Assembly: GCA_964433675.1 (NCBI GenBank)
Contig: CAYSSJ010000007.1
Location: forward strand, 49,523 to 113,522
DNA: 64,000 bases
Reading direction: 5' to 3'
Source of the DNA: CAYSSJ01 sp964433675
Lineage (GTDB): Bacteria; Cloacimonadota; Cloacimonadia; Cloacimonadales; TCS61
The notes under the pieces are model-generated. The model had not been told where the DNA came from. It saw nothing but the letters and a program-made list of their open reading frames with translations, and searched no databases. Of the stretch, positions 17,948-25,169 are shown in pieces. Both the position numbers and the translations under genes were made by a program. The stretch's first letter is position 1, and each line of letters begins with the position of its first letter.

Positions 17948-18930
17948 TTTACCTCTAATACTTCTTCTCTTATAGCTAAATAAATCATTTTATCATCAGT
18001 TATAAAGTCCATAAACCATAGTTTATTGCCATCTTCCGAAAAAGCTATACCACAAACCTCGTCAAAGGGAGAATGACCGATTCGGTATTTTCCCAGCATA
18101 TTGCCTTCATAATCATAACTATAAAAATAATATAAATTGTCCGCTATTTTTGGATTAATGCTAACATAAAACATATCATCAAAAACAAATTTTGGAAGTA
18201 AACCGACATATTCATTGGTTTCATCAATAACATAGCCTTTGCTGAAACTATCGATTTGAATTCGATTTAGCAACTTGAAATCATAATCTTCTTCTATCTT
18301 ATAAATGAATATTTCTTTTGAAATTATATTTGTTGAGATGATAAAATCATTATAACTCGCTAGTAGAATTGCATTCTCCATCATATCCGTTATCGTGGTA
18401 ATGTCGTCCTCATTTCTTTCAGCTAGATTGTCCTTACTCAATAAATTCCCATCAAAATCATAAAGATATATGTTGTTAACATCTCCCCAAACAGAAGCCA
18501 AAATATATTCATTATTTACTATTGTCTTCGAAAACAAATTGCCATCAATGCGAAATTCTTTTATAAAGGTAAATAAGTTCTCTACTTCATCATATTGGAT
18601 TTTGATAATCTTATTATTCTTTCTATCGCCCACCCAAATACTGTTCTCGATAAAATCTAAGGAACAAGGATCTATCAATTCCCCGGGACCTCTTCCGGTT
18701 TGGTCGTATCTGCTGATGATTTTTCCATCTTCAAGAGAGAGCATTATTACATCCTTTGAGTAGATATCAACTGCCAGAATTCTATTTTCTTGAAAAAGTC
18801 CCATAGGAAATAGCATGGCTGGTTCTTCAATTTCTATGCTATCGATTACATTATAATATGTTACATCTTCCTCCTTGACCGAACAAGAAAGCATTAGTAA
18901 AGTTATGGTTGCAATAAATGCTCTTCTCAT
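17944..18930 (-). CDS. Six-bladed beta-propeller lipoprotein
   Basis: This 328-residue protein has a lipobox (TLLMLSC, Cys16) and should be membrane-anchored in the envelope. The propeller body shows the family motif DQTGRGPGELIDP after the first blade, then repeated YDFDGNLL and YDYEGNMLG strands. Relatives are annotated as six-bladed beta-propeller proteins with no established function. It lies 10 bases after the radical SAM gene and overlaps the ABC exporter by four bases. This context points to a role after export, such as product binding or sensing (inference). Confidence 0.75.
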   Translation of the reverse strand: MRRAFIATITLLMLSCSVKEEDVTYYNVIDSIEIEEPAMLFPMGLFQENRILAVDIYSKDVIMLSLEDGKIISRYDQTGRGPGELIDPCSLDFIENSIWVGDRKNNKIIKIQYDEVENLFTFIKEFRIDGNLFSKTIVNNEYILASVWGDVNNIYLYDFDGNLLSKDNLAERNEDDITTITDMMENAILLASYNDFIISTNIISKEIFIYKIEEDYDFKLLNRIQIDSFSKGYVIDETNEYVGLLPKFVFDDMFYVSINPKIADNLYYFYSYDYEGNMLGKYRIGHSPFDEVCGIAFSEDGNKLWFMDFITDDKMIYLAIREEVLEVK

Positions 18931-18939
18931 TTATCCTCC

Positions 18940-20289
18940 TCAAAAGTTTATTATATCATCTTTCCTTTTTTTAAAATACATTAACAGTTTTCGATATTTT
19001 TGATTATCTTTGCGAATTAAGTATAATTTTTTTAAAAACAACTCGAGTGATTTTCGTATCTTATTACAGTACTCTTCATCATAATTTATTTTTGTTGTCC
19101 TATCATAATAAAAACCAGGACAATCTTTACATATATTCCTGGCCCAACATTTTTTACAGTTCTTATTTATGTCTTTATCTAGAGGTTTAAGCTTCGAAAG
19201 GTTTTTATCAAAATCTAATTTAACATTCTCGGCATTTACATTGCCCAGAAAATATTTTTTAGAGTCATCAATAAATAATTGGCAAGGGAATAAGTCACCT
19301 TTAGGGGTAACTATAAAATGAGTTTTGCCTATATTGCATATATATTTTGATGATAATTTGTTCGCGAAATTATATAAGGCTTCTGAAAAAAAATACTCAT
19401 TATAGAAATCTTCTATATTGTTCGAAAATTTTTGCTTTTCTTTAAAATTAAGATCAATTGCATTACTGACATTAACAATATATCCATTATTAATTCCAAT
19501 TTCGTTTATGTATTTAGAAACCTCATTTTTTGAAATATTCATCTTTTTATGTAATGAAGTATAAGTAGCTTCATACATTAGTGCTATGTTGTTTTTAAGC
19601 AACTGCTTAACATTTTTATACATTACATTGAATGTATTTCTATTGTTGTTAAATTTTCTAAGTCTATTATGAATTATTGGTGGCCCGTCTATGCTAATAG
19701 TTAGGCTAAAGTTATACTTTTTTAATATTTCTAATATATGGTATGATAAGATAGTACCATTTGTTATCGCACTGAATGAATACTCCTTGCTATTTGCATT
19801 ATTATTCATTATTTTAACACACATATATTCAATTATATTAAAATTTAGAAATGGTTCACCTCCAAAGAAAGTTATATGGATTTTCTTGAAATTGTTAAAT
19901 TCATGATTTATAAATTCGATAACATTGTCGGCCGTTTTTTCAGTCATATTTAAACTGCTTTCTCGATATTTATTTGCATAACAATAGGTACATTCCAAAT
20001 TACAATTATGTGTCGTATTAATCTTAAGTTCCAGAGATTCTGGAGAGGAATATGGATCGATAGATTTCATATTATCAATTTTTTCTTCAGTCAATAATAA
20101 ATAATCATTTATCTGGTTAACATCCAAATTGTATTTTTTTGCTAATTGAACGGTCTTCATATTATTTTCATGATAATCATTTAATATATTAAATGACGAT
20201 CTATTTACTTCAAATAATTCTTGAAATTCGGGGAAATATAATACATATTCATTTTCATTAATTTTAATGGGATGATATCTTTTCACCAC
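18940..20289 (-). CDS. Radical SAM/SPASM peptide-modifying enzyme (cassette A)
   Basis: The 449-residue enzyme has the radical SAM cluster motif CNLECTYC (C96, C100, C103), FFGGEPFLN as the SAM-binding glycine motif, and a C-terminal SPASM region. That region has CQLF near 340 and a cysteine group NCKKCWARNICKDCPGFYY binding auxiliary Fe-S clusters. Residues 1-70 resemble a PqqD-like precursor-recognition element (VLYFPEFQELFEVNRSSFNIL). This architecture is typical of enzymes that crosslink or otherwise modify ribosomal peptides. It follows the 53-residue cysteine peptide gene at 20585, so that peptide is the probable substrate. The ATG follows a GAAAGGAG ribosome site. Exact chemistry is unknown. 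Confidence 0.88.
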   Translation of the reverse strand: MVKRYHPIKINENEYVLYFPEFQELFEVNRSSFNILNDYHENNMKTVQLAKKYNLDVNQINDYLLLTEEKIDNMKSIDPYSSPESLELKINTTHNCNLECTYCYANKYRESSLNMTEKTADNVIEFINHEFNNFKKIHITFFGGEPFLNFNIIEYMCVKIMNNNANSKEYSFSAITNGTILSYHILEILKKYNFSLTISIDGPPIIHNRLRKFNNNRNTFNVMYKNVKQLLKNNIALMYEATYTSLHKKMNISKNEVSKYINEIGINNGYIVNVSNAIDLNFKEKQKFSNNIEDFYNEYFFSEALYNFANKLSSKYICNIGKTHFIVTPKGDLFPCQLFIDDSKKYFLGNVNAENVKLDFDKNLSKLKPLDKDINKNCKKCWARNICKDCPGFYYDRTTKINYDEEYCNKIRKSLELFLKKLYLIRKDNQKYRKLLMYFKKRKDDIINF

Positions 20290-20312
20290 AATTTTTCTCC
20301 TTTCTTAAAATA

Positions 20313-20350
20313 TAGTATATCCCCCCAATAAATTAGGGGGGAATATACTA
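20313..20350 (-). terminator. Hairpin between precursor gene and radical SAM gene (cassette A)
   Basis: A 14-base-pair stem with six consecutive G-C pairs (20321-20326 with 20336-20341) plus flanking A-T pairs and one bulged base. The reverse strand continues TATTTTAAG, and the plus strand continues TTGTTTTTTTT. It looks like a partial or bidirectional terminator that would make the precursor transcript more abundant than the enzyme transcript. Confidence 0.7.
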
Positions 20351-20423
20351 TTGTTTTTTTTAAAATACATTATCAGTTATTATATTACAATTAGAATATG
20401 AATTTTGCCTGCACAATCGAAAA

Positions 20424-20585
20424 TCAGTCATCATTATTTGTATCTTGATCATCGTCATCATCTGGCGTAGATATTCCTCCTGCCCCACCACAGAATAATC
20501 CACCACAACTACCACATTTAACATCATCTAATAGATAATCAGATAATTCAGGGAAGTCTATTACTTTAAATTCTAGTAAATCCAT
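20424..20585 (-). CDS. Candidate RiPP precursor peptide A (53 aa)
   Basis: The ORF starts at an ATG at 20585 with a GGAG ribosome site and ends with TGA. The leader half (MDLLEFKVIDFPELSDYLLDD) resembles the leaders of peptides C and D. The core has KCGSCGGLFCGGAGG with cysteines 24, 27 and 32. The tail is acidic (DDDDD and a further DD at the end). It is too short for common gene-size cut-offs. It is followed by a strong hairpin, then a SPASM radical SAM enzyme, a propeller lipoprotein and an ABC exporter, the classic neighbours of a modified peptide. I see no match to a named precursor family. The cysteines may be the modification sites, but that is inference. Confidence 0.75.
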   Translation of the reverse strand: MDLLEFKVIDFPELSDYLLDDVKCGSCGGLFCGGAGGISTPDDDDDQDTNNDD

Positions 20586-20628
20586 TTTTATCTCCTATTT
20601 TTCGTTTTTTACTCACATTGATATTTCT

Positions 20629-20752
20629 CTTCCTGTGCGAGTTAACCAGGAAGGATCCCCCTTGACTTACCCATTATCGGGAAATCATTGCCCTCTCTAT
20701 GCGGGGAATCTCTCATAGAGAGGGTTGGATGGATGAACTTATTCTTCCCGAT
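20629..20752 (-). ncRNA. Structured 5' UTR RNA upstream of precursor A (copy 1)
   Basis: Reading the reverse strand, P1 pairs 20745-20752 with 20676-20683. Inside it P2 pairs 20714-20724 with 20691-20701 (11 perfect pairs, CCCTCTCTATG type). P3 pairs 20647-20653 with 20629-20635 (CTTCCTG with CAGGAAG). The P2 loop GATTCCCC (20703-20710) can pair with GGGGGATC (20654-20661), giving a candidate pseudoknot. The second copy at 34832-34954 keeps P3 with different bases on both sides, which is compensatory change. It ends about 45 bases before the precursor start, as a riboswitch or attenuator would. Confidence 0.6.
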
Positions 20753-20786
20753 ATAGAAGATGTGATATTTCTTTGTTCTGGCATAG

Positions 20787-20933
20787 TTAGCTATTTTTAT
20801 TGAGCATAATTTTACTTGGTTTAAACGGATCTTGAAGGGGGGGGGGGGGTAGATTAATTACTTGCATATTATGAGCAGTCAGCATATTAGACAGAAAGAT
20901 AGTCTCTAATCTGCGAGCATCTTTTCTACTCAT
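20787..20933 (-). CDS. Conserved upstream small ORF, MSxKDA family, copy A, probably frameshifted
   Basis: It starts at ATG 20933 behind an AAGGAGG ribosome site and reads MSRKDARRLETIFLSNMLTAHN, matching the ORFs at 31939 and 35131. In the present frame it stops after 48 residues. A run of 13 C on the coding strand lies at codons 29-33. Removing one C restores a 96-residue frame ending at 20642 that aligns with the 98-residue copy C to its end. Function unknown; it may be a regulatory leader or a small protein. Part of the restored frame overlaps the structured RNA, so conservation there need not mean coding. Confidence 0.6.
   Translation of the reverse strand: MSRKDARRLETIFLSNMLTAHNMQVINLPPPPLQDPFKPSKIMLNKNS
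20837..20849. repeat. Homopolymer tract of 13 G (C on the coding strand)
   Basis: It lies inside the small ORF at 20787-20933 and determines its reading frame. Tracts of this length are prone to slipped-strand length change and to sequencing error. Confidence 0.85.
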
Positions 20934-20972
20934 AATATCGCCTCCTTGCTTTTTAATTTAGAAGCTGGACAA

Positions 20973-21001
20973 AAAATAATAAGCAAGCTATCGCTTGTCA
21001 A
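20973..21001 (-). promoter_or_regulatory. Shared cassette promoter, copy 2
   Basis: Reverse strand reads TTGACA, 17 bases, TATTTT, a near-consensus sigma-70-type promoter. The spacer AGCGATAGCTTGCTTAT is the same as copy 1 and close to copies 3 and 4. It would start transcription about 30 bases before the MSxKDA ORF of cassette A. Confidence 0.75.
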
Positions 21002-21064
21002 GTTTTTTGTCTTTTTTTATATTTTTTTTCTCCGTATGCTCTCTTGCTTTCCTGTAGCACCGTA

Positions 21065-21174
21065 GGGCAATTTACTAAATTGCCTTATGTAGGACAATTT
21101 GCCAAATTGTCCTTTCTTTTCAAACCAGCTCTATCCCCGTACCACTTTACCATTGGGCAATTTACCAAATTGCC
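21065..21174. repeat. Three hairpin repeats upstream of cassette A promoter
   Basis: Inverted repeats at 21065-21084 (GGGCAATTT type), 21092-21112 (GGACAATTT type, perfect 9-base arms) and 21155-21174. The block matches 6776-6860 and joins directly to the ABC exporter fragment that begins at 21318. Confidence 0.8.
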
Positions 21175-21318
21175 AATCCCTTCCAATATCCTTCTCGTTA
21201 TTAATGGAGTTGGCAGGATCAGAAGGGAGAGGAGGAATATTAGAATAGCGCCGAGAACAAAACTTAAGGTAAATCTACTAATATATTTTCGAATAAAACT
21301 TGTCAAAATATTAATCAT
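21085..21318 (-). pseudogene. Truncated ABC exporter, N-terminal fragment 1
   Basis: Its ATG overlaps the stop of the propeller gene at 21315, exactly as the intact exporter does at 17947. Codons 1-46 match the first membrane helix of the exporter, with a different start (MINILTSFIRKYISRF) and then LGAILIFLLSLLILPTP and LITRRIL. After RRIL the frame runs into the hairpin repeats (EGIGNLVNCP) and stops at 21085. No ATPase domain remains, so it cannot transport. The break is at the same codon as in the fragments at 23744 and 32058. Confidence 0.8.
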
Positions 21319-22325
21319 TTTGCTTTCATTATTTTTTTGAAAATATTTATTTTCTCTTCTTCATCATCAAATTGAATGAAGTGATTATCATAATATAGGA
21401 TAGGAGAAAACTTAATCGCAGAATTAAGTTCCAACATTGAAACTTGATTCGTGCGGCAATCAAATTCAGCAAAATAGGATTGCGGTTTATCACTTTTTTT
21501 TGTCCCGAAGTTATTTATCCGTAATGAAATCGTTTGATTTGTAACATTTGAATCATTGATTTGAATCATATAATAAAGTACGATTTCTTCCAAGGTAATC
21601 TTTGCAGTCGTTGGCTTAAAAGAAAGCTCTTTCTCATAATTGATAAAAACAGAAGTGTTCTCCTCTAAATCAATAATCTGAACAACCGGTAATCCGGTAA
21701 AGAAAATATAAAGTCTGCTTCCGATTATTTTGTATTTAGCCCACTCGTATAGAAAATATTGCAGAGGTTCGGCATATCCTTGAATCATGTCCGCAGAATC
21801 GATAACGGAATGTTTTATATTCAGATCGCTATCATAAAAAGTTATTATCTTCCCGCTAGAATTTGCCTTATGCACTATCCCAAGCAGTTCATCATGAAAC
21901 TTGAATACGGTCAGAGGTTTATTGTCCAATCGTTTTTCCTGCAATAACTGGTAGTTACTATCAAACATTATAATGACATGTTTTCGGGAATCCGTAAAAT
22001 AAAATCGTTCACCGAGTTGAACCAATGGAGACGGGAATTGAAATTCACCCGGACCATGTCCTTTTTCAGCAATTTTTGTAGCTGTTCTGTTTTCGATATG
22101 ATAGATATAATACGCTTCTTGATTGAAAATGCTAACTTCATTTGCGTTAAAAAAACGTATTTCTCCATAGTTCAAGACATAAAAATCTTCATCTATATCA
22201 AAAAAATCAACTTCTTCATGTAAGTCTAAACATATATCCCTTTTATTCTGAGAAAAAATTAATGAGGAGTATATAATAAACCCTATTAATATTAGTGTAA
22301 ATACTATTAATAATAATAACTTCAT
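21315..22325 (-). CDS. Six-bladed beta-propeller protein, membrane-anchored
   Basis: This 336-residue protein has an N-terminal hydrophobic anchor (MKLLLLIVFTLILIGFIIYSS) without a lipobox cysteine, unlike most of its paralogues. The motif AEKGHGPGEFQFP and blade-like repeats (YFTDSRKHVIIMFDSNYQL) place it with the other propellers. ATG 22325 has a GGAGGG ribosome site; the frame is open a further ten codons upstream but without such a site. It is 39 bases after the second radical SAM gene and is followed by an exporter fragment. Function unknown. Confidence 0.72.
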   Translation of the reverse strand: MKLLLLIVFTLILIGFIIYSSLIFSQNKRDICLDLHEEVDFFDIDEDFYVLNYGEIRFFNANEVSIFNQEAYYIYHIENRTATKIAEKGHGPGEFQFPSPLVQLGERFYFTDSRKHVIIMFDSNYQLLQEKRLDNKPLTVFKFHDELLGIVHKANSSGKIITFYDSDLNIKHSVIDSADMIQGYAEPLQYFLYEWAKYKIIGSRLYIFFTGLPVVQIIDLEENTSVFINYEKELSFKPTTAKITLEEIVLYYMIQINDSNVTNQTISLRINNFGTKKSDKPQSYFAEFDCRTNQVSMLELNSAIKFSPILYYDNHFIQFDDEEEKINIFKKIMKAK

Positions 22326-22364
22326 ATTCCCTCCAAATTTAATTGAAATTATCAATTATTTAAT

Positions 22365-23714
22365 CTATGTCATTAATTTTATAGATTCTGTTTCAACTTC
22401 TAATAGTCGTTGTTTTGCCATAATTTGATTAAATTCACACACATAATCAACACATTTATATATATCTCCAAATACTTCCCATGAATTGCCAGGACAGATA
22501 CCATCACATAAATATTTATAGTTACATTTCTTGCATTTATCAACTTTAAAAATATTAAAATCTTTAATTTCATTAATTATTTTAGAATTTCTATATGCTT
22601 GTTCCCAGTCTTTGTTCAGTATATTACAAATTTTGTAACTCATTGTGGGCTTGATAAAAAGATGACAAGGAAATACATTGCCTGACGAATCAATAGCAAT
22701 AGTATTCAATCCAAAACCACATATTCTTTTTTTGGGTGTAAAATTTTTGTCTTTATAAGTATTTAACAAACCTTCCCTCTTAACCTGTTCGACAGTCAGA
22801 AGTAGATTATCATCAATATCTTTTTTACTGTTTGGCATTTGAAAAGTAAAATTAAAATTCTCAATATGAAATTTATTAGCTAAAGTTTTTTTTAATTGAT
22901 TTACTTGAGCGATATTATGTTTTGTGACAACACAACTTACAAATATTTTTTTGGGATTGTGTAAGGCAAAATATTGTAATAATGATAGTATATTATCAAA
23001 TCCGAAACTGCTTCTATTATTTGATTGTATTAATTTATCCAAACTATCAATGCTGACATTAATTACATCAACTAAAGCGTCAAAAATTTCAATATTATTT
23101 TCATTAAAAAGACTACCGTTTGTCATCAAAATTATTTTCGCATCAGGCTTATAGCATTTAAGAAAGCTTAATACATCCAACAAATCATTTCTCAATAGTG
23201 GTTCACCACCCGTAAAAATAAATTTATCGGTTATATTGATAATTTTTGTGATGATTTTTTTCCATTGTTGTGTTGTTAATTCTTTCTTCATCAGCATATT
23301 ACTCTTCGCATAACAATAGTAACAATTAAAATTACACTGATGTGTTAGATGAAGTGAGATATACTTAAATCGTAATTGATGTTCTACATCTTTTTTTTTT
23401 TCATAAATTGACTGAATAGTATTAATAGAATCAACAAAGTCCTTTTTTTGAGAAAAAAGAATTCCTTTGTCATTCAGAATTGAAATTAACTTATCAAATT
23501 CGTATGAACTTATTTCAAGTTTAGCAGTTTTTTTAATATTTTTTATAATTTCTGCTTTAGGAACATCCTTCTTAAGATTGATAAATAAATTTATAATTTC
23601 ATATAATATTTTATTACATTTTATCATTTTATGATTAATAGGTGAATAAACTATATATTTGCCTGTGTAATTAGTGTCGATAAAATGTATATTATTGTCA
23701 TAATAGAATTTCAT
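22365..23714 (-). CDS. Radical SAM/SPASM enzyme (cassette B)
   Basis: The 449-residue enzyme carries CNFNCYYC (C127, C131, C134), FTGGEPLLRNDL and a SPASM-type C-terminus with VDKCKKCNYKYLCDGICPGN. Residues 1-90 are a PqqD-like recognition region (KYIVYSPINHKM). ATG 23714 lies after GGAG of the shared intergenic block. No precursor gene, promoter or upstream ORF separates it from the exporter fragment of the preceding cassette. It therefore probably shares the transcript that starts before 26733 and may act on the same peptide, or has lost its own. It is about as long as the enzyme of cassette A but clearly different in sequence. Confidence 0.85.
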   Translation of the reverse strand: MKFYYDNNIHFIDTNYTGKYIVYSPINHKMIKCNKILYEIINLFINLKKDVPKAEIIKNIKKTAKLEISSYEFDKLISILNDKGILFSQKKDFVDSINTIQSIYEKKKDVEHQLRFKYISLHLTHQCNFNCYYCYAKSNMLMKKELTTQQWKKIITKIINITDKFIFTGGEPLLRNDLLDVLSFLKCYKPDAKIILMTNGSLFNENNIEIFDALVDVINVSIDSLDKLIQSNNRSSFGFDNILSLLQYFALHNPKKIFVSCVVTKHNIAQVNQLKKTLANKFHIENFNFTFQMPNSKKDIDDNLLLTVEQVKREGLLNTYKDKNFTPKKRICGFGLNTIAIDSSGNVFPCHLFIKPTMSYKICNILNKDWEQAYRNSKIINEIKDFNIFKVDKCKKCNYKYLCDGICPGNSWEVFGDIYKCVDYVCEFNQIMAKQRLLEVETESIKLMT

Positions 23715-23777
23715 TTTTTTTCTCCGTATGCTAACTTGCGTTTTTATAGCACTGTAGGGCAATTTGCCAAATTGCCA
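23715..23777. repeat. Shared intergenic block with hairpin, without promoter
   Basis: The block matches 32030-32090 and 35228-35284 (TCCGTATGCTAACTTGCG, then TTTTTATAGCACTGTAGGGC and the hairpin at 23758-23776). Here the block ends at the start codon of the radical SAM gene, so the promoter half seen elsewhere is missing. Confidence 0.75.
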
Positions 23778-23905
23778 ATCCCTTCCAATATCCTTCTCGT
23801 TATTAATGGAGTTGGCAGGATCAGAAAGGAGAGGAGGAAGATGGAGAGGGAGCCGAGAACTATCGAAATTTGATACTTTCGGACTGAATTAATTATGAAT
23901 GACAT
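23744..23905 (-). pseudogene. Truncated ABC exporter, N-terminal fragment 2 (53 codons)
   Basis: An ATG at 23905 opens a 53-codon frame: MSFIINSVRKYQ, a hydrophobic stretch, then LILPTPLITRRIL and the run-in EGIGNLANCPTVL encoded by the hairpin repeat. It is the most diverged fragment, but it keeps the LILPTPLITRRIL segment and the same breakpoint. It lies 53 bases after the propeller gene. Its frame is intact, so it may still be translated as a single-helix membrane peptide, although a dead remnant is the simpler view. Confidence 0.7.
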
Positions 23906-23958
23906 CGAAATAATTCTTCATTAAATTTCTAATTGAAATTATGATTGATTGTTGCATT

Positions 23959-25044
23959 TCAATAATTTATATCATAAACAATAATAAAATCTTCCTCGCG
24001 ATAATTATGTAAAGATGATATACTTATGGCTAGTTTATTTTTAGAGAGCACAAATTCATTTGAACGATAATCAATGTATACATTGCCTATATATTCAAGG
24101 TTTTTATTATAGACTGAAAATATGCTTTGATTATAATCTTCTGAATATCTCATTATCCATAAATTGCCTTTTGAATCAAATTTCAAATCATTTACGGTTT
24201 GATAGTAATTAGGAATTTTCCCAACTTGAATTGATGGATATTTTTCTTGAATCTCTTTATATTGGTTTTGGATTAGATTTCTTGATATTTCCATTAATTT
24301 GATTTTCTTAACAGGATGGTCAATTGTAAAAATTTTTATTCCTTTAAGATTATAAATTTCAATGTCAAAATTATTAACATTTCCTGTATGATAAATAGCT
24401 ATCAAATTGTCATACAGGTTAATATCATAATAAATTTTGTTTCCAAAAAAATCTATCAGTACCGGATTCTTTTTTGTTTTGTCAATCTCAAAAAGTTTAT
24501 CAAAATCTGTAAAGGTATTGTTTACTTTGTTTAGACTAACGACTTGATAAAAATCACTATCATCATATTCATTACTATTGCAATAGGTTAGATAAGACCC
24601 TTGATATAGATAAAGTTGACATTGATTAATATTGTAAGATTCAGGAAAGCTATATTCAGATACAAAGTCAAAATTGCAATTGAATTCCATAAATTTTCTC
24701 TTACCAATATCAGTGATGATATATTTATTTTCTAAAGTAGAAATTCTCTCTATGTAATTGAATTGACCAGGTCCATGCCCTTTTTCACCAAATCTTCTTA
24801 TGAAAATTCCATTCCAATCATAAATAAATAAAGTCATTTGGTTTCTATCAATCCAAAAGATATAATCATTGTCAGATTGGAAATAATCTAATGAAGCAGC
24901 ACTAACACTTGCTGCCTCAATAATTAATTTTTCATGTAAGCTAATTTTAGACAAAAAAGTTTTTTCATAATTCTTTGTGCATGAAAATAATAGAAAAATA
25001 GCAAGAATACTTATTATTCTGGATTTATTTATAAAATTATACAT
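23959..25044 (-). CDS. Six-bladed beta-propeller lipoprotein
   Basis: The 361-residue protein has a lipobox (IFLLFSC, Cys22), the motif FGEKGHGPGQFNYIE and repeated blade strands such as FDSKGNLWIMRY and YNKNLEYIGNVYID. It lies 125 bases after the radical SAM gene of cassette C, a longer gap than in the other cassettes, with no promoter that I can support. The predicted location is the envelope. Its role is unknown and presumably the same as its paralogues. Confidence 0.75.
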   Translation of the reverse strand: MYNFINKSRIISILAIFLLFSCTKNYEKTFLSKISLHEKLIIEAASVSAASLDYFQSDNDYIFWIDRNQMTLFIYDWNGIFIRRFGEKGHGPGQFNYIERISTLENKYIITDIGKRKFMEFNCNFDFVSEYSFPESYNINQCQLYLYQGSYLTYCNSNEYDDSDFYQVVSLNKVNNTFTDFDKLFEIDKTKKNPVLIDFFGNKIYYDINLYDNLIAIYHTGNVNNFDIEIYNLKGIKIFTIDHPVKKIKLMEISRNLIQNQYKEIQEKYPSIQVGKIPNYYQTVNDLKFDSKGNLWIMRYSEDYNQSIFSVYNKNLEYIGNVYIDYRSNEFVLSKNKLAISISSLHNYREEDFIIVYDINY

Positions 25045-25169
25045 ATATTGCGTATTATAATACTCTTTAAAAATAGTTTGGATGTCATTTATCTTATATC
25101 TTTAATTATAAAAATTAACTATATCAAACTTAATATCATTCACGTTCATTCTCCAACATATTTAGTTTT

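Noticed and set aside
20629..20752. Assignment of the structured RNA to TPP, c-di-GMP, SAM, cobalamin or preQ1 riboswitches
   Set aside because: None of the conserved core motifs of these classes could be recognised by eye; left as unclassified.
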